The notes beneath the pieces were generated by a model that worked only from the letters and a program-made list of their open reading frames with translations, was not told the origin of the DNA and did no database searches. This document shows positions 9,835 to 18,082 of a DNA stretch of 64,000 nt, piece by piece (within the stretch, counting starts at the first letter, position 1; each line of letters opens with the position of its first letter). The translations under genes were made by a program, and so were the position numbers. The DNA comes from an uncultured Candidatus Nitrosopumilus sp. (GTDB lineage: Archaea > Thermoproteota > Nitrososphaeria > Nitrososphaerales > Nitrosopumilaceae). The stretch lies in the NCBI GenBank assembly GCA_951812645.1, contig CATOSM010000001.1:847560-911559 (forward strand). Direction: 5' to 3'.

Positions 9835-10401
9835 TTGAGCGCACAAGAATACAGACACATTGTCAGAATTGTCGGAAACGACATTAAAGGTGAGAAAAAG
9901 ATGGTCATAGGACTAACTCAGATAAAGGGTCTAGGTTTTAATTTTGCCACTGCAATTCTTGATACTCTTAAAATTAATCCAAATTCCAACATAGGTAATC
10001 TTACCGAAGAAAATGTTAAAGCAATTGAAAGACTGATTACAGATCCAATTGCAAGTAATTTCCCAACATGGTTCCTTAACAGAAGAAAAGATATTGAAAC
10101 TGGTACAGATTTGCATCTACTGACATCAGATATTCCATTTACACTAAGAAACGACATTGAAAGAGAAAGAGTTACTGCAAGTTGGAGAGGTTATCGTCAT
10201 CTAAGTGGCCTTAAAGTTAGAGGACAGAGAACCAGATGTACGGGTAGAAAAGGAGGAGCAGTAGGCGTAGCCAAAGGTGGTTTAGCAGCTCCAGCTAAGA
10301 AAGGAGGGGCAGGTGCTCCAGCGGCAGCAGCTCCGGCAGGTCCAGATGGTACTCCGGCGGCAGAAACTCCATCTCCGGCGGCAGCGGAGAAAAAAGAATA
10401 G
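9835..10401 (+). CDS. rpsM: 30S ribosomal protein uS13
   Basis: Small-subunit protein of the head, contacting tRNA and the subunit bridge. The archaeal uS13 core runs from [18 protein letters not shown] through the H2TH-like region (IKGLGFNFA) to the basic tail [19 protein letters not shown] place the start at TTG 9835 (MSAQEYRH), the usual family start; a TTG three codons upstream (9826) is also in frame. A TATA-like box (gtttttatc) lies at about 9801-9809, which suits the later start with almost no leader. The C-terminus carries an Ala/Pro/Gly extension of about 40 residues ending in AAEKKE, longer than the minimal protein. uS4 follows after nine bases. Confidence 0.95.
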   Translation: MSAQEYRHIVRIVGNDIKGEKKMVIGLTQIKGLGFNFATAILDTLKINPNSNIGNLTEENVKAIERLITDPIASNFPTWFLNRRKDIETGTDLHLLTSDIPFTLRNDIERERVTASWRGYRHLSGLKVRGQRTRCTGRKGGAVGVAKGGLAAPAKKGGAGAPAAAAPAGPDGTPAAETPSPAAAEKKE

Positions 10402-10410
10402 GTGTTTTTA

Positions 10411-11001
10411 ATGGGAGATCCAAAGTATCCACGTAAAGTATGGAGAAAACCAAAGAGACCACTCAATTATGAATTAAAAATGGATGAGCTCAAAACTCTC
10501 GGAACGTTTGGATTAAGAACCAAAAGAGAATTATGGAAAGCGCATACAGAATTATCTCGCGTAAGACAGCAGGCTAGATCATTACTTTCATTAAGACAGG
10601 AAATCAGAGCAGAAAAAGAACCAATCTTAATGAACTCCCTTGCAAGAATTGGTTTAGTTAGTGCAGATGCGACATTAGATGATGTGCTTAACCTTAATGC
10701 AACAGACTTGCTATCAAGAAGATTACAAACTATTGTTACAAAGAAATTAGGATTTAAGACACCATATCAAGCAAGACAGGCAGTAATTCACGGTCACATC
10801 ATGATTGGAGAAAGAAAGATCAACATTCCATCATATACAGTAACTGTGGAAGAAGAAGACAGTGTAAAGTTTGCACCAGGATCAAAAATTCCTGCCATGT
10901 TAGAAAAGACAAAGGAAGAAAAACCAACAGTTGACGATACTGAAGAAACAACTGAGACTCCTGCTACTGAATCCCCAAAAGATGAAACTTCTTCAACATA
11001 A
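10411..11001 (+). CDS. rpsD: 30S ribosomal protein uS4
   Basis: Primary 16S rRNA-binding protein. The start is the ATG at 10411 ([14 protein letters not shown]), the classic archaeal uS4 start; an in-frame GTG lies three codons upstream. The S4 RNA-binding domain is at about 100-165 ([16 protein letters not shown] ... [13 protein letters not shown] ... INIPSYTV). The C-terminal 35 residues are an acidic Thr/Glu tail ([15 protein letters not shown]), unlike bacterial S4. Paired with uS13 as in many archaea, but the usual next genes (uS11, RNA polymerase D) are absent here and glmS follows. Confidence 0.95.
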   Translation: MGDPKYPRKVWRKPKRPLNYELKMDELKTLGTFGLRTKRELWKAHTELSRVRQQARSLLSLRQEIRAEKEPILMNSLARIGLVSADATLDDVLNLNATDLLSRRLQTIVTKKLGFKTPYQARQAVIHGHIMIGERKINIPSYTVTVEEEDSVKFAPGSKIPAMLEKTKEEKPTVDDTEETTETPATESPKDETSST

Positions 11002-11057
11002 TAATCAAAAAAATAGGCTTATCAGTAAATAACCCCAAATTATCAAAGATAATCATA

Positions 11058-12818
11058 ATGTGCTCAATTATAGGCTATTACGGAAACGAAATGGCAGCTC
11101 CAATCATTGTCAAAGGTTTGAAAAGAATGGAGTATAGAGGGTACGACAGTGTAGGAGTTGCAACAGAGTCAAACAACCAAATTGGATTAAAAAAAGGGAT
11201 TGGAAAAGTAAGTGAAGTAAATTCAAAAATTCAACTAGATACACTACCAGGAAAAGTCGGGATCGGACATACACGGTGGGCAACACATGGAAGAGTTACA
11301 GATTTTAACGCACATCCACATCCGAGTAATTCAGGAAAAATCGCAATTGTGCACAATGGGATAATAGAGAATTTTGAAGAGTTAAAAAAACAATTAGAAT
11401 CAGAGGGATATAATTTCAAAAGTGAAACAGATAGTGAGATTATTGCAAATTTGCTTCAAAAACATCATGGCAACACGAAGAATGTAAAAGAGACAATTCT
11501 CAAAACAGTTTCGGAAATCAAGGGTCACTATGCATTTGTGGCGATGTTTGAAAATGGAGAACTAGCTGCAGCAAGATTTCATGAACCATTAATCATAGGA
11601 ATTGGGCAAGATGATTTCTTCCTATCAAGTGATGTTTTAGGATTTATTGAATATACAAATGATGCAATTTACTTGGAAAATGGGAATTTTGTAATTTTGG
11701 AGAAGAATAAATTCCAAATTTTGGATTTTCAAGGAGAACACGCAAAATATGGCATAACAAAAGTATCAAAAGAATTCGGGGATGCATACAAAGGTGATTA
11801 TGCACATTATACACTAAAAGAAATCTACGAACAACATGAGACCATCCTAAAAGCAGGAGAGAAAACTCAAGAAGCAATAGAAAAAACGGCAGATTACATA
11901 AAACATGCCAAAAATATCTATGTTACAGGCAGTGGAACCAGCTATAATTCCGCACTAATTGCAAAGCAGATTTTCTCAAAATATGTAAAAATTAAAGCAG
12001 AGCCCATCATGTCAAGTGAACTTCAGTTTGCACCGGATAGTATTGAAGAAAATTCAATCATAATTGCAATATCGCAAAGTGGCGAGAGTGCAGATGTTTT
12101 AGAAGCTGTAAAAATTGGAAAACAGGCAAATTGTAAGATCATAGGGATCGTAAATTTGATGACATCCTCACTTGCTAGAGAAGCAGATGTGGTGATAGGA
12201 ATGAATTGTGGCCCAGAAATAGGAGTAGCAGCAACAAAAAGTTTCACATCCCAACTAGTCATACTCTACAAAATTGTACAAAAATTAAGTGATGATAGCA
12301 TTACAATTAATTTTAAAAAATTTGCAGAATCAATTGTGAAGATATTAGAAAATCCAACAAAAATTCAAGAGATTGCCGCAAAACTAAAGGATGTTTCAGA
12401 TGTATACATTTTGGGTAGAGGAATAAATTATCCAATTGCAATTGAAGCAGCACTTAAACTCAAAGAGCTAACATACATGCATGCAGAAGGAATCCCAGGA
12501 GGAGAATTAAAACATGGGCCTCTTGCACTAATGGATGAAAATGTGTTTGTGATAATTTTTAATCCAAACGATTCAACATACTCAGACACACTGACTAGTG
12601 CCAGAGAAATTAAAGCCCGTGGAGCAAAAATTATCGGGATTTCAGATATTGAAAGTGACGTCTATGATCATTGGATAGAGATGCCAAAAATAGATCAAGT
12701 GCTGTATCCAATTTCAGAAATAATACCCATTCAATTTTTATCATATTATGCAGCTCTAGAAAAAGATGCAGATCCAGACTATCCTAGAAATTTAGCAAAA
12801 TCAGTTACCGTAAAGTAA
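11058..12818 (+). CDS. glmS: glutamine--fructose-6-phosphate aminotransferase (isomerising)
   Basis: 586 residues, standard GlmS length. Makes glucosamine-6-phosphate from fructose-6-phosphate and glutamine, the entry to UDP-GlcNAc and surface glycans. The N-terminal glutaminase domain starts with the nucleophile Cys2 (MCSIIGYYG) and has GHTRWATHG and VHNGIIEN motifs. Two SIS isomerase domains follow, with ITGSGTSYN-type (YVTGSGTSYN) and SQSGESADV motifs in the first and LGRGINYPIA and HAEGIPGGELKHGP in the second. It ends in LAKSVTVK, the conserved C-terminal tail. The stop overlaps the convergent CobT-like gene by 14 bp. Confidence 0.96.
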   Translation: MCSIIGYYGNEMAAPIIVKGLKRMEYRGYDSVGVATESNNQIGLKKGIGKVSEVNSKIQLDTLPGKVGIGHTRWATHGRVTDFNAHPHPSNSGKIAIVHNGIIENFEELKKQLESEGYNFKSETDSEIIANLLQKHHGNTKNVKETILKTVSEIKGHYAFVAMFENGELAAARFHEPLIIGIGQDDFFLSSDVLGFIEYTNDAIYLENGNFVILEKNKFQILDFQGEHAKYGITKVSKEFGDAYKGDYAHYTLKEIYEQHETILKAGEKTQEAIEKTADYIKHAKNIYVTGSGTSYNSALIAKQIFSKYVKIKAEPIMSSELQFAPDSIEENSIIIAISQSGESADVLEAVKIGKQANCKIIGIVNLMTSSLAREADVVIGMNCGPEIGVAATKSFTSQLVILYKIVQKLSDDSITINFKKFAESIVKILENPTKIQEIAAKLKDVSDVYILGRGINYPIAIEAALKLKELTYMHAEGIPGGELKHGPLALMDENVFVIIFNPNDSTYSDTLTSAREIKARGAKIIGISDIESDVYDHWIEMPKIDQVLYPISEIIPIQFLSYYAALEKDADPDYPRNLAKSVTVK

Positions 12819-13878
12819 ACAATCTATCATATTCTTTTTCAGCAATTTCTAAAAATTTTGAAGAGTCATTACCAGTTTTTAGCATGGATGAAGTGATACA
12901 CCCACCTGCCCCAACACCCTCTTTGGCAAATCCTTCAGAAAATGCCTTTAATCCAGGGAATTTGGAATTTTTCAAGCCCGGATTTACCGAAATTGCAGGA
13001 ATGTTTGCAATTTCTTCTATCAGATCAATGAAGTTGGCAGATTCATCACCTGTAATGTAGGATGTGGTTCCTATGGCAGTAGTTTCTTCATTAAATCCAA
13101 TTTTTGAAGCAAAAGCCAAAACTGCAGCCATTTGTGTTCCACCAGCTAACATAACATTTGACACACTAGATGCAGAACTCAGCATTCCTGCTACAAACGG
13201 AATCATAGGATCACCAACTTTAGCTACAATACTATAAGGATGATCAGAATCGATTCTCTTTAAGGCAGAATCAGCAGTTTGGGTCTTGAGTTCAACGGGA
13301 TTATTTGGAATGCTAGAGCTTACTTTGGCATCAAATCCTGATGCTTTCAAAACAGCTAGTGCAGTAGTTGTTCCTCCCGGAATACTTTCACCGATGATTA
13401 AGCAGTCAGTAAGAGAGGCTAAACTCCGTCCAATTATCCTACCATAATCTACAGCATGGGATACTTGTGAATCAGTCATAGCATCCTCAATTGCAATGTT
13501 TTTTCCAAAAGACATTCCAGTATCTATGAAAGGAAGTTGTGGAGAAATTTTACTTCCAGCATTTATTGTCAGATGCGGAATACTGGCAGATTCTAATGCA
13601 GCTTTTGTCAGTAAACCAGGGGTAGGTTTACCATCAGGGGTCATTGGGATTTTATCAATTGTTTTACAATAACCATAATGAAGATATTCTGCATCGGCTG
13701 GAGGAGTAAATTGTATCGAGTCCTTATTTGCGCCCGCAATAGTAATTCCAGGAATTTCACATGTTTCAGTATAAGACGTAACAAAAGAAAAAAGAGATCT
13801 GGAGGTTTTTAAAGATTCAAGAAAACTTTTTCCTTGCTCTATATTTCCAAATAATTCAAAATCATCCATGAATATCAT
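12805..13878 (-). CDS. CobT-like nicotinate-nucleotide phosphoribosyltransferase family protein
   Basis: About 357 residues matching the archaeal CobT-like family (TIGR00303 type). It is expected to activate a lower-ligand base as a ribotide for cobalamin assembly, fitting the B12 producers of this phylum. Visible features are the Gly-rich IIGESIPGGTTTALAV loop and VMLAGGTQMAAVLAFA, both typical of CobT phosphoribosyltransferases, and a C-terminal EGVGAGG with a glutamate near the active-site position. ATG 13878 overlaps the stop of the upstream hydrolase as TGATG, which suggests translational coupling; ATG 13869 (MDDFELFG) is an alternative start. The gene is third of a three-gene operon. 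Confidence 0.8.
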   Translation of the reverse strand: MIFMDDFELFGNIEQGKSFLESLKTSRSLFSFVTSYTETCEIPGITIAGANKDSIQFTPPADAEYLHYGYCKTIDKIPMTPDGKPTPGLLTKAALESASIPHLTINAGSKISPQLPFIDTGMSFGKNIAIEDAMTDSQVSHAVDYGRIIGRSLASLTDCLIIGESIPGGTTTALAVLKASGFDAKVSSSIPNNPVELKTQTADSALKRIDSDHPYSIVAKVGDPMIPFVAGMLSSASSVSNVMLAGGTQMAAVLAFASKIGFNEETTAIGTTSYITGDESANFIDLIEEIANIPAISVNPGLKNSKFPGLKAFSEGFAKEGVGAGGCITSSMLKTGNDSSKFLEIAEKEYDRLFTLR

Positions 13879-14486
13879 CAACCCATCATATCAAGAAATT
13901 GCTGTTCAGTACGTTTTTGCATTACATGATTAGTGAGTTTTTCTTGGCCCAAAGTGGAAATTTCAGAAGAACCATAATTATGACCAGAATACATGACTAG
14001 ATTTTCATCCAAATTATGCAAAATGTCAAAAAGGCTACGATAGAGATCTTTGGCAGAACCCCCAGGCAAATCAATCCTTCCACAATTTCCAACAAATAAC
14101 GTATCACCTGAGAAAATTTTTCCATCGCCGATTAAACAGATGCTGTCTTTAGAATGACCAGGTGTATGAAGTACTTTTAATTTAGAATTCCCAAATTCTA
14201 TAAAATCACCATCTTTGACTGTAATGTCGTGTTTGATTTCCGAATTTTCATGTTGAATGATTGGAGCTTTGGTAGATTGCGCCATTGCCTCATTTCCCAA
14301 AGTGTGATCAAAATGATGATGGGTATTTACAATGTATTTTATTTTTAGATTATTTTCTTTTATGATCATTTCTAATTCTAATAAATCCCAAGACGGATCA
14401 ATGATTATAGACTCACCGGTATCTTCATCAACAACAATGTATGAAAAATTTTGCATGTTTCCTACTTGGATTTGATGAACTTTCAC
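13878..14486 (-). CDS. MBL-fold metallo-hydrolase (glyoxalase II-like)
   Basis: 202 residues with a complete metallo-beta-lactamase fold: THHHFDHTLG (the HxHxDH metal motif), HTPGHSKDSICL (third His), GDTLFVGNCGR (bridging Asp) and a final SGHNYG His. This set is close to glyoxalase II/persulfide dioxygenase-type hydrolases acting on thioesters or related compounds. At about 200 residues it lacks the long C-terminal substrate domain of true GloB, so the substrate is uncertain. It overlaps the nnrE stop by four bases (ATGA) and is second in the operon. Confidence 0.85.
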   Translation of the reverse strand: MKVHQIQVGNMQNFSYIVVDEDTGESIIIDPSWDLLELEMIIKENNLKIKYIVNTHHHFDHTLGNEAMAQSTKAPIIQHENSEIKHDITVKDGDFIEFGNSKLKVLHTPGHSKDSICLIGDGKIFSGDTLFVGNCGRIDLPGGSAKDLYRSLFDILHNLDENLVMYSGHNYGSSEISTLGQEKLTNHVMQKRTEQQFLDMMG

Positions 14487-15139
14487 AGTATTCCCTCTTC
14501 AGCCTCAGGAGGTATTCCAATTTTTTCTGCAAATAGTTCACCAGTTAGATCCTTTCGTTTGGGAATTCCTTCTTTCATTTTATGAAACGTCACAGTCAAG
14601 TTGCACTTGGTAAAAACATTGGCAGTTTCTCCAGTTTGTGGATCCAACCCAGAAGGAACGTCAACTGCAAACTTGTAGCAATCTGTAGCATTAATGTAAT
14701 TAATTGCAGATGCATGGGGTTCTCTAATTTCTCCAGATATTCCTGTTCCAAGTATACCATCGATTATGACATCAGGAGTAAATCCAAATTCTAAAGAATC
14801 ACCATGTAAGAGTTTCACAGAAGGCATTTTCTCTAAAATGGACCAATTCCAATTGCTTTCTTCAGTTTTGATCTCCTCAGGACTCCCAAGAAGCATGACA
14901 GTGACTTTGGCACCATATCCTGCAAGATGGCGTGCCATCACTAATCCATCCCCTCCATTATTACCCAATCCAACAAAAATTAGCACGTTTTTTGATTCTA
15001 TGTTATCAATTTTTTCAAGTAATCTTCTAACTGATGCAGCACCAGCATTTTCCATCATGAATTTTTTTAAAAATCCCATATCATGACCCTTATTTTCAAT
15101 ATTGTACATTTGATCAACTGTAATTTCCATATCTCTCAT
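14483..15139 (-). CDS. nnrE: NAD(P)H-hydrate epimerase (YjeF N-terminal domain)
   Basis: About 218 residues from the chosen start, the size of a stand-alone YjeF_N domain. It interconverts R and S forms of damaged, hydrated NAD(P)H so that the dehydratase can repair them. The Rossmann-like signature is FVGLGNNGGDGLVMARHLAGYG; the later DGILGTGISG and FAVDVPSGLDPQTGE motifs supply the catalytic Asp region. I prefer ATG 15139 (MRDMEITVDQM) or ATG 15130; an in-frame ATG at 15208 adds 23 residues (FYACFSHVSYFQSS) that do not fit the family. No dehydratase (NnrD) domain is fused, unlike many bacteria. First gene of the operon with the MBL hydrolase and CobT-like genes. Confidence 0.88.
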   Translation of the reverse strand: MRDMEITVDQMYNIENKGHDMGFLKKFMMENAGAASVRRLLEKIDNIESKNVLIFVGLGNNGGDGLVMARHLAGYGAKVTVMLLGSPEEIKTEESNWNWSILEKMPSVKLLHGDSLEFGFTPDVIIDGILGTGISGEIREPHASAINYINATDCYKFAVDVPSGLDPQTGETANVFTKCNLTVTFHKMKEGIPKRKDLTGELFAEKIGIPPEAEEGIL

Positions 15140-15208
15140 GAAAATATATCCAAAATAAGAGCTTTGAAAGTACGAAACATGGCTAAAACAGGCATAAAAT
15201 CGAATCAT

Positions 15209-15232
15209 TTGACAATGTGTTTAGATTCTAAA
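15209..15232 (+). repeat. 24-bp direct repeat, copy 1
   Basis: Identical over 24 bp to 15416-15439. It begins ttgacaatgtg and ends in the near-palindrome tttagattctaaa. It lies directly upstream of the longest possible nnrE start. The two copies bracket the structured element at 15289-15350, as a target duplication or attachment pair would. Confidence 0.9.
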
Positions 15233-15281
15233 TGATCTCAAATTTTTTTGTGGATTTATTAAAAAAGAGGCAAGCTAACTC

Positions 15282-15388
15282 GCATCCCGGTACAGGTTTG
15301 ACGATATGAGTCTTAAGGCCTCTATCGTCTAAACGGGTTTTAACTGTGCCTTAGATAAAATAATTTGATCCTGGACTAACTTTTTTCT
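15282..15388 (+). ncRNA. candidate structured non-coding RNA
   Basis: The core, 15289-15350, can fold into one long hairpin. The outer helix pairs ggtacag (15289-15295) with ctgtgcc (15344-15350). The inner helix pairs gtttgacgatatgag (15296-15310) with ctctatcgtctaaac (15320-15334), with two single-base bulges and the loop tcttaaggc. A TATA-like tttatta at about 15255-15261 would start transcription near 15282-15286, and a T-run at 15379-15386 could end it. No open reading frame explains the region. It does not match a tRNA, 5S, SRP or RNase P RNA that I recognise. The strand is inferred from the TATA box and T-run; the hairpin itself is nearly symmetric. Confidence 0.4.
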
Positions 15389-15415
15389 GCTCTTAAATTA
15401 TGTCAAATAAATGGA

Positions 15416-15439
15416 TTGACAATGTGTTTAGATTCTAAA
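15416..15439 (+). repeat. 24-bp direct repeat, copy 2
   Basis: Perfect copy of 15209-15232, 207 bp further on. It overlaps the stop codon of the minus-strand gene ending at 15435, so that gene's last codons lie within or next to the repeat. Confidence 0.9.
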
Positions 15440-16199
15440 CCAAGCCCTTTTTCTCTAATCTTGATAAAATAGCCCCCTTACTTCGGCCTGTTTTTTCAGA
15501 CAATTCTTGTATCTTTTCATATTTACTTTGGTTATTTGATTTATCATTCCAATATTTCTTTAAAAAATCATCATTAGATTCAGTCCATGGCTCATACGCT
15601 GAGCGATTTTTCTTTTGGGCTTCTTTCTTTTGTTTGTTCTCTTTAGATTTATTCTCTAATGGTTTGTTCTCTTTAGATTTATTCTCTAATGGTTTGTTCT
15701 CTTTAGATTTATTCTCTAATGGTTTGTTCTCTTCAAACTCTTTCCAATATTTTTCCATCAATTCTCTATATTCCCTCAATGTGATCAAGATCATTTCTCT
15801 TCTATGCACCCCATAACTTTTGTATGAAACAGTTCTCTTAGGACAAATCTTTCCATTATCCCAATCTTTCATATCAAAATACCATGTTTTTGATTCTGGA
15901 TTTTTAAAATCAACATCATGATCAAATCCAAAAATAAGAAAATGGCATCTTCCATCAGAATTTAATTTTTTGTACATTTCTACAAAAGTAATCATTTGAC
16001 CTACTGGAATATTTATCCAATCTTTAACGAAAGTTTTGTTTTCCATTACAATGAACCCACCTCTATGTTCAATGACCCAATCAATGTCAGTTCCACCAGT
16101 AGTTTTCATGCCTTTTTGGGCTAGTCCTCCAAGCTTTGATCTTTCTTCTAAAAATTTCTCTTTATCAAAAATAGTATGTTTAGGCCTATAATCAGACAA
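15435..16199 (-). CDS. putative PD-(D/E)XK nuclease-like protein with repeat linker and Myb/SANT-like C-terminus
   Basis: 254 residues, three parts. Residues 1-160 contain GGTDIDWVIEHRGGF followed by IVMENKT: Asp, a beta-hairpin spacing and ExK (Glu-Asn-Lys) fit the PD-(D/E)XK nuclease core, preceded by a helical region (EERSKLGGLAQKG). Residues about 165-195 are a charged linker of three identical decapeptides (ENKPLENKSK). Residues 205-254 (YEPWTESNDDFLKKYW ... TGRSKGAILSRLEKKGL) resemble a Myb/SANT-like DNA-binding helical unit. Nuclease activity is inferred from the motif only. The gene lies between the 24-bp repeat and an IS remnant and looks acquired. Function may be in DNA degradation or defence, but the sequence does not decide. 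Confidence 0.6.
   Translation of the reverse strand: MSDYRPKHTIFDKEKFLEERSKLGGLAQKGMKTTGGTDIDWVIEHRGGFIVMENKTFVKDWINIPVGQMITFVEMYKKLNSDGRCHFLIFGFDHDVDFKNPESKTWYFDMKDWDNGKICPKRTVSYKSYGVHRREMILITLREYRELMEKYWKEFEENKPLENKSKENKPLENKSKENKPLENKSKENKQKKEAQKKNRSAYEPWTESNDDFLKKYWNDKSNNQSKYEKIQELSEKTGRSKGAILSRLEKKGLV
15632..15733 (-). repeat. 30-bp tandem repeat inside nuclease-like gene
   Basis: Three nearly perfect 30-bp units plus a 13-bp partial unit, each coding for ENKPLENKSK on the minus strand. The unit length is a multiple of three, so copy number can change without frameshift. The identity between units suggests recent expansion. Confidence 0.92.
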
Positions 16200-16237
16200 T
16201 CATTATTCTATGTATTTTCAAAACTTAAACATTAGTG

Positions 16238-16921
16238 AACTTATCCTAAAACCCTCCAATACATCATGATGCATGCCAGATACACAAATCCAAGACAGTC
16301 GTCACAGTTCCCTTCGTATCTGACTGCCGTCCTGTGAAGTCCGCACTTGAGCCAGGCAAGGAACCGCTCTACGACAAACCTTGTCTTGCCATAATGTCTT
16401 TGGTTCCTGTTTTGTGCAACGTTCCTTGAGTTCTTTTTGTATGGAATGCAACAGTCAATCCCATGGCATCTCAGATAGTTTCTGATGTATGCCGCATCGT
16501 ATCCCCTGTCGGCATACGCTGAGATGATCTGCCGTATAAAACCATCATCTGCAGGTTCTGAGATGTCTTCTGACACATCGATGAATTTCGTACTGTCATG
16601 AATGTTTGCAGGGCTGGCCCTGATTGAGATTGGCAGTCCTGTCCCGTCTACTGCAGCGTGAATCTTTGTGCCCAGGATCTTCCTGAACCCGCCATATCCT
16701 GTTTTGTCCCCCCCCTTTTTGGCGGCAACTGATGATGAATCAATCGATATTTTTTGCAGGCTGATCTTTCCCTGCCCGTGTGCGGATTTTATCAGTCCTG
16801 ACAGAATCCTTTTCCATATTCCCTTTTGCTGCAATTCTGAGAATCTCAGATGCGCGGTGGATTTTGAACCGTATCTGTCCGGCATGTCTGCCCGCCTGCA
16901 GCCGGTTGTTAGGACAAACAA
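16238..16921 (-). mobile_element. IS5-family element, copy A, 5'-truncated
   Basis: Homologous to the complete copy at 49485-50360. The downstream terminal repeat (aacttatcctaaaacc, 16238-16253) is present. Homology stops at about 16921 just before the LFVLTTGC codons, so the upstream 190 bp and the other terminal repeat are missing. Its GC content is visibly higher than in the surrounding genes. This copy differs from the others in the A/G homopolymer (5 A, 8 G on the coding strand instead of 6 A, 6 G). Confidence 0.88.
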
Positions 16922-16981
16922 TTTTTCTGTATGAGGTGGTTTTATGGCGGATTCAAAGATTGTCAATGATCCATTAGTCAC
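16241..16981 (-). pseudogene. IS5-family transposase, N-terminally replaced (copy A)
   Basis: An open frame of 246 codons. From LFVLTTGC onward it matches the IS5-family (IS427-like) DDE transposase: first Asp in SIDSSSVAAK, second Asp in YADRGYDAAY, Glu in RFVVERFLAWLK, then the conserved HRTAVRYEGN and MMYWRVLG end. The first 22 residues (MTNGSLTIFESAIKPPHTEK) come from unrelated flanking DNA, so the normal N-terminal DNA-binding region is absent and the product is probably inactive. Unlike copies B and C, the catalytic domain reads in one frame because the homopolymer is one base longer. Confidence 0.82.
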
Positions 16982-16983
16982 AT

Positions 16984-17000
16984 ATCATGTATATCATGAT
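16984..17000. promoter_or_regulatory. palindrome between IS remnant and translin gene
   Basis: The sequence atcatg-tatat-catgat is a perfect inverted repeat with a 5-bp centre. It lies 80 bp before the translin start, upstream of the TATA-like ctttatcc at about 17049-17056. It could be an operator or simply part of the IS scar; no further evidence. Confidence 0.25.
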
Positions 17001-17079
17001 TTATTTTAATACATACTTTGCATAGATTGGCTAAGAGTTTAGCAAAAGGCTTTATCCTAGTTTCAAAATATCTGTAGGC

Positions 17080-17694
17080 ATGACACTAAAAAATGTAAAA
17101 ACATCATTAAATAAAATTGCAAAAAATCTTGGAGAAACTCAAGATGATAGAGAATTCCTGTTGAAAAATACAAGAGAAATAATTATCCTGTGTAGTAGAT
17201 CAATAATCGCAGTTCATAAAGGAGACATGACACTTGGTAAAAAAAATCTAAAACAGGCTGAGACGTTATTGAAAAAGTACAAGAAAAAGGCTACAGGGGG
17301 GTTACAAAGGTATCTAATTACACCAGAACAGGAATTTGTAGAGGCTGCATGTTTAATTGCAATTGTAGAACAAAAAGAAATTCCTTCGGATAAAAAATTA
17401 GCAGTTATGCCTGAATCATATGTTTTAGGACTGCTAGATTGTGTTGGAGAATTAAAAAGACAGGTGTTTGATAAAATTAGAATGAATAAAATCGATGAAG
17501 CTACAAGAACTTTTGAGATAATGGAGAATCTGTATCTGCAATTGTATACTTTTTCAATGTATGATAAAGTGGTAAAGGAAGCAAGGCGAAAAACTGATGT
17601 GAACAGAATTCTAGTAGATGATGTCCGATCTGTAATTACTGAAGAAAAAAGAAGAACCGAATTAATCAAGATTTTACAAAAATTAGAGAAATAA
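17080..17694 (+). CDS. translin-family protein
   Basis: 204 residues, all-alpha, of the usual archaeal translin/TRAX length. The hallmark helix region is PESYVLGLLDCVGELKRQVFDKIR, matching the LLGLxDLxGELxR motif of translins, with later FEIMENLYLQLYTF and RRKTDVNRILVDDVRSVITEEKRR. Translins form ring octamers that bind single-stranded nucleic acid; TRAX subunits carry a Glu/Glu/Asp RNase site, and acidic residues are present (E93, E96 region: PEQEFVEAA), so RNase activity is possible. It stands alone between the IS scar and tRNA-Leu. Confidence 0.82.
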   Translation: MTLKNVKTSLNKIAKNLGETQDDREFLLKNTREIIILCSRSIIAVHKGDMTLGKKNLKQAETLLKKYKKKATGGLQRYLITPEQEFVEAACLIAIVEQKEIPSDKKLAVMPESYVLGLLDCVGELKRQVFDKIRMNKIDEATRTFEIMENLYLQLYTFSMYDKVVKEARRKTDVNRILVDDVRSVITEEKRRTELIKILQKLEK

Positions 17695-17706
17695 TCAAGA
17701 ATTGGA

Positions 17707-17794
17707 TGGTGCGGACGATGGGATTTGAACCCACGAACTCCTGAGAGACTAGCCCCTCAAGCTAGCGCCTTTGGCCAGGCTGGGCGACGTCCGC
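17707..17794 (-). tRNA. tRNA-Leu (GAG), CCA encoded
   Basis: The minus strand reads GCGGACG ... CGTCCGC, a perfect 7-bp acceptor stem, followed by A and an encoded CCA (17707-17709). The anticodon stem CTAGC/GCTAG holds the loop TTGAGGG, giving anticodon GAG. A long variable arm (class II) and the T-loop GGGTTCAAATCCC confirm tRNA-Leu. No intron. Confidence 0.95.
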
Positions 17795-17844
17795 AATGAA
17801 AAATTCTTGCATGGTTTTTATAATCCTTGGTTACTTTTTCGTTC

Positions 17845-18081
17845 GTGTTAATTCCTGTTAGATGTCTAACCTGTGGAAAATTAATTGCCGATAAATTTGA
17901 TGATTATCAAAATAAAATCAAGGCAGGCGAAGATCCTACAAAAACTCTTGACTCTTTAGGTGTTGAAAGATATTGTTGTAGAAGAATGCTCTTGACCACC
18001 GTAGAAACAATACAACAAGTTATTCCATTCTACGAAGCAATTCAGAGAAGAAAACAAGAAGTTCAATCTGAGTTAGAATAA
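17845..18081 (+). CDS. rpoN: DNA-directed RNA polymerase subunit N
   Basis: 78 residues from GTG 17845 (MLIPVRCLTCGKLIAD), the archaeal/eukaryal RPB10 start; the TTG 18 bases upstream is less likely. Four zinc ligands are visible: CLTC near the N-terminus and RYCCRRM at about 51-57. It is a small structural subunit of RNA polymerase that bridges subunits D, L and the largest subunits. It opens the long plus-strand run with enolase one base after its stop and uS2 next, a grouping common in archaea. The C-terminal extension after RRM (about 25 residues, ending EVQSELE) is longer than the minimal 66-residue form. Confidence 0.95.
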   Translation: MLIPVRCLTCGKLIADKFDDYQNKIKAGEDPTKTLDSLGVERYCCRRMLLTTVETIQQVIPFYEAIQRRKQEVQSELE

Positions 18082-18082
18082 C

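Noticed and set aside
10197-10466. Minus-strand frame opposite uS13/uS4
   Set aside because: Antisense of the Ala-rich uS13 tail, low-complexity Ala/Pro composition.
15289-15350. tRNA-like or tmRNA-like gene
   Set aside because: Outer 7-bp stem resembles an acceptor stem, but there is no anticodon arm or T-loop; kept as an unassigned hairpin.
15632-15733. CRISPR-like array
   Set aside because: The units are adjacent with no spacers and are in frame within a gene.
15634-15816. Plus-strand repeat peptide (LFSLDLFSNG)
   Set aside because: Antisense of the 30-bp repeats in the nuclease-like gene.
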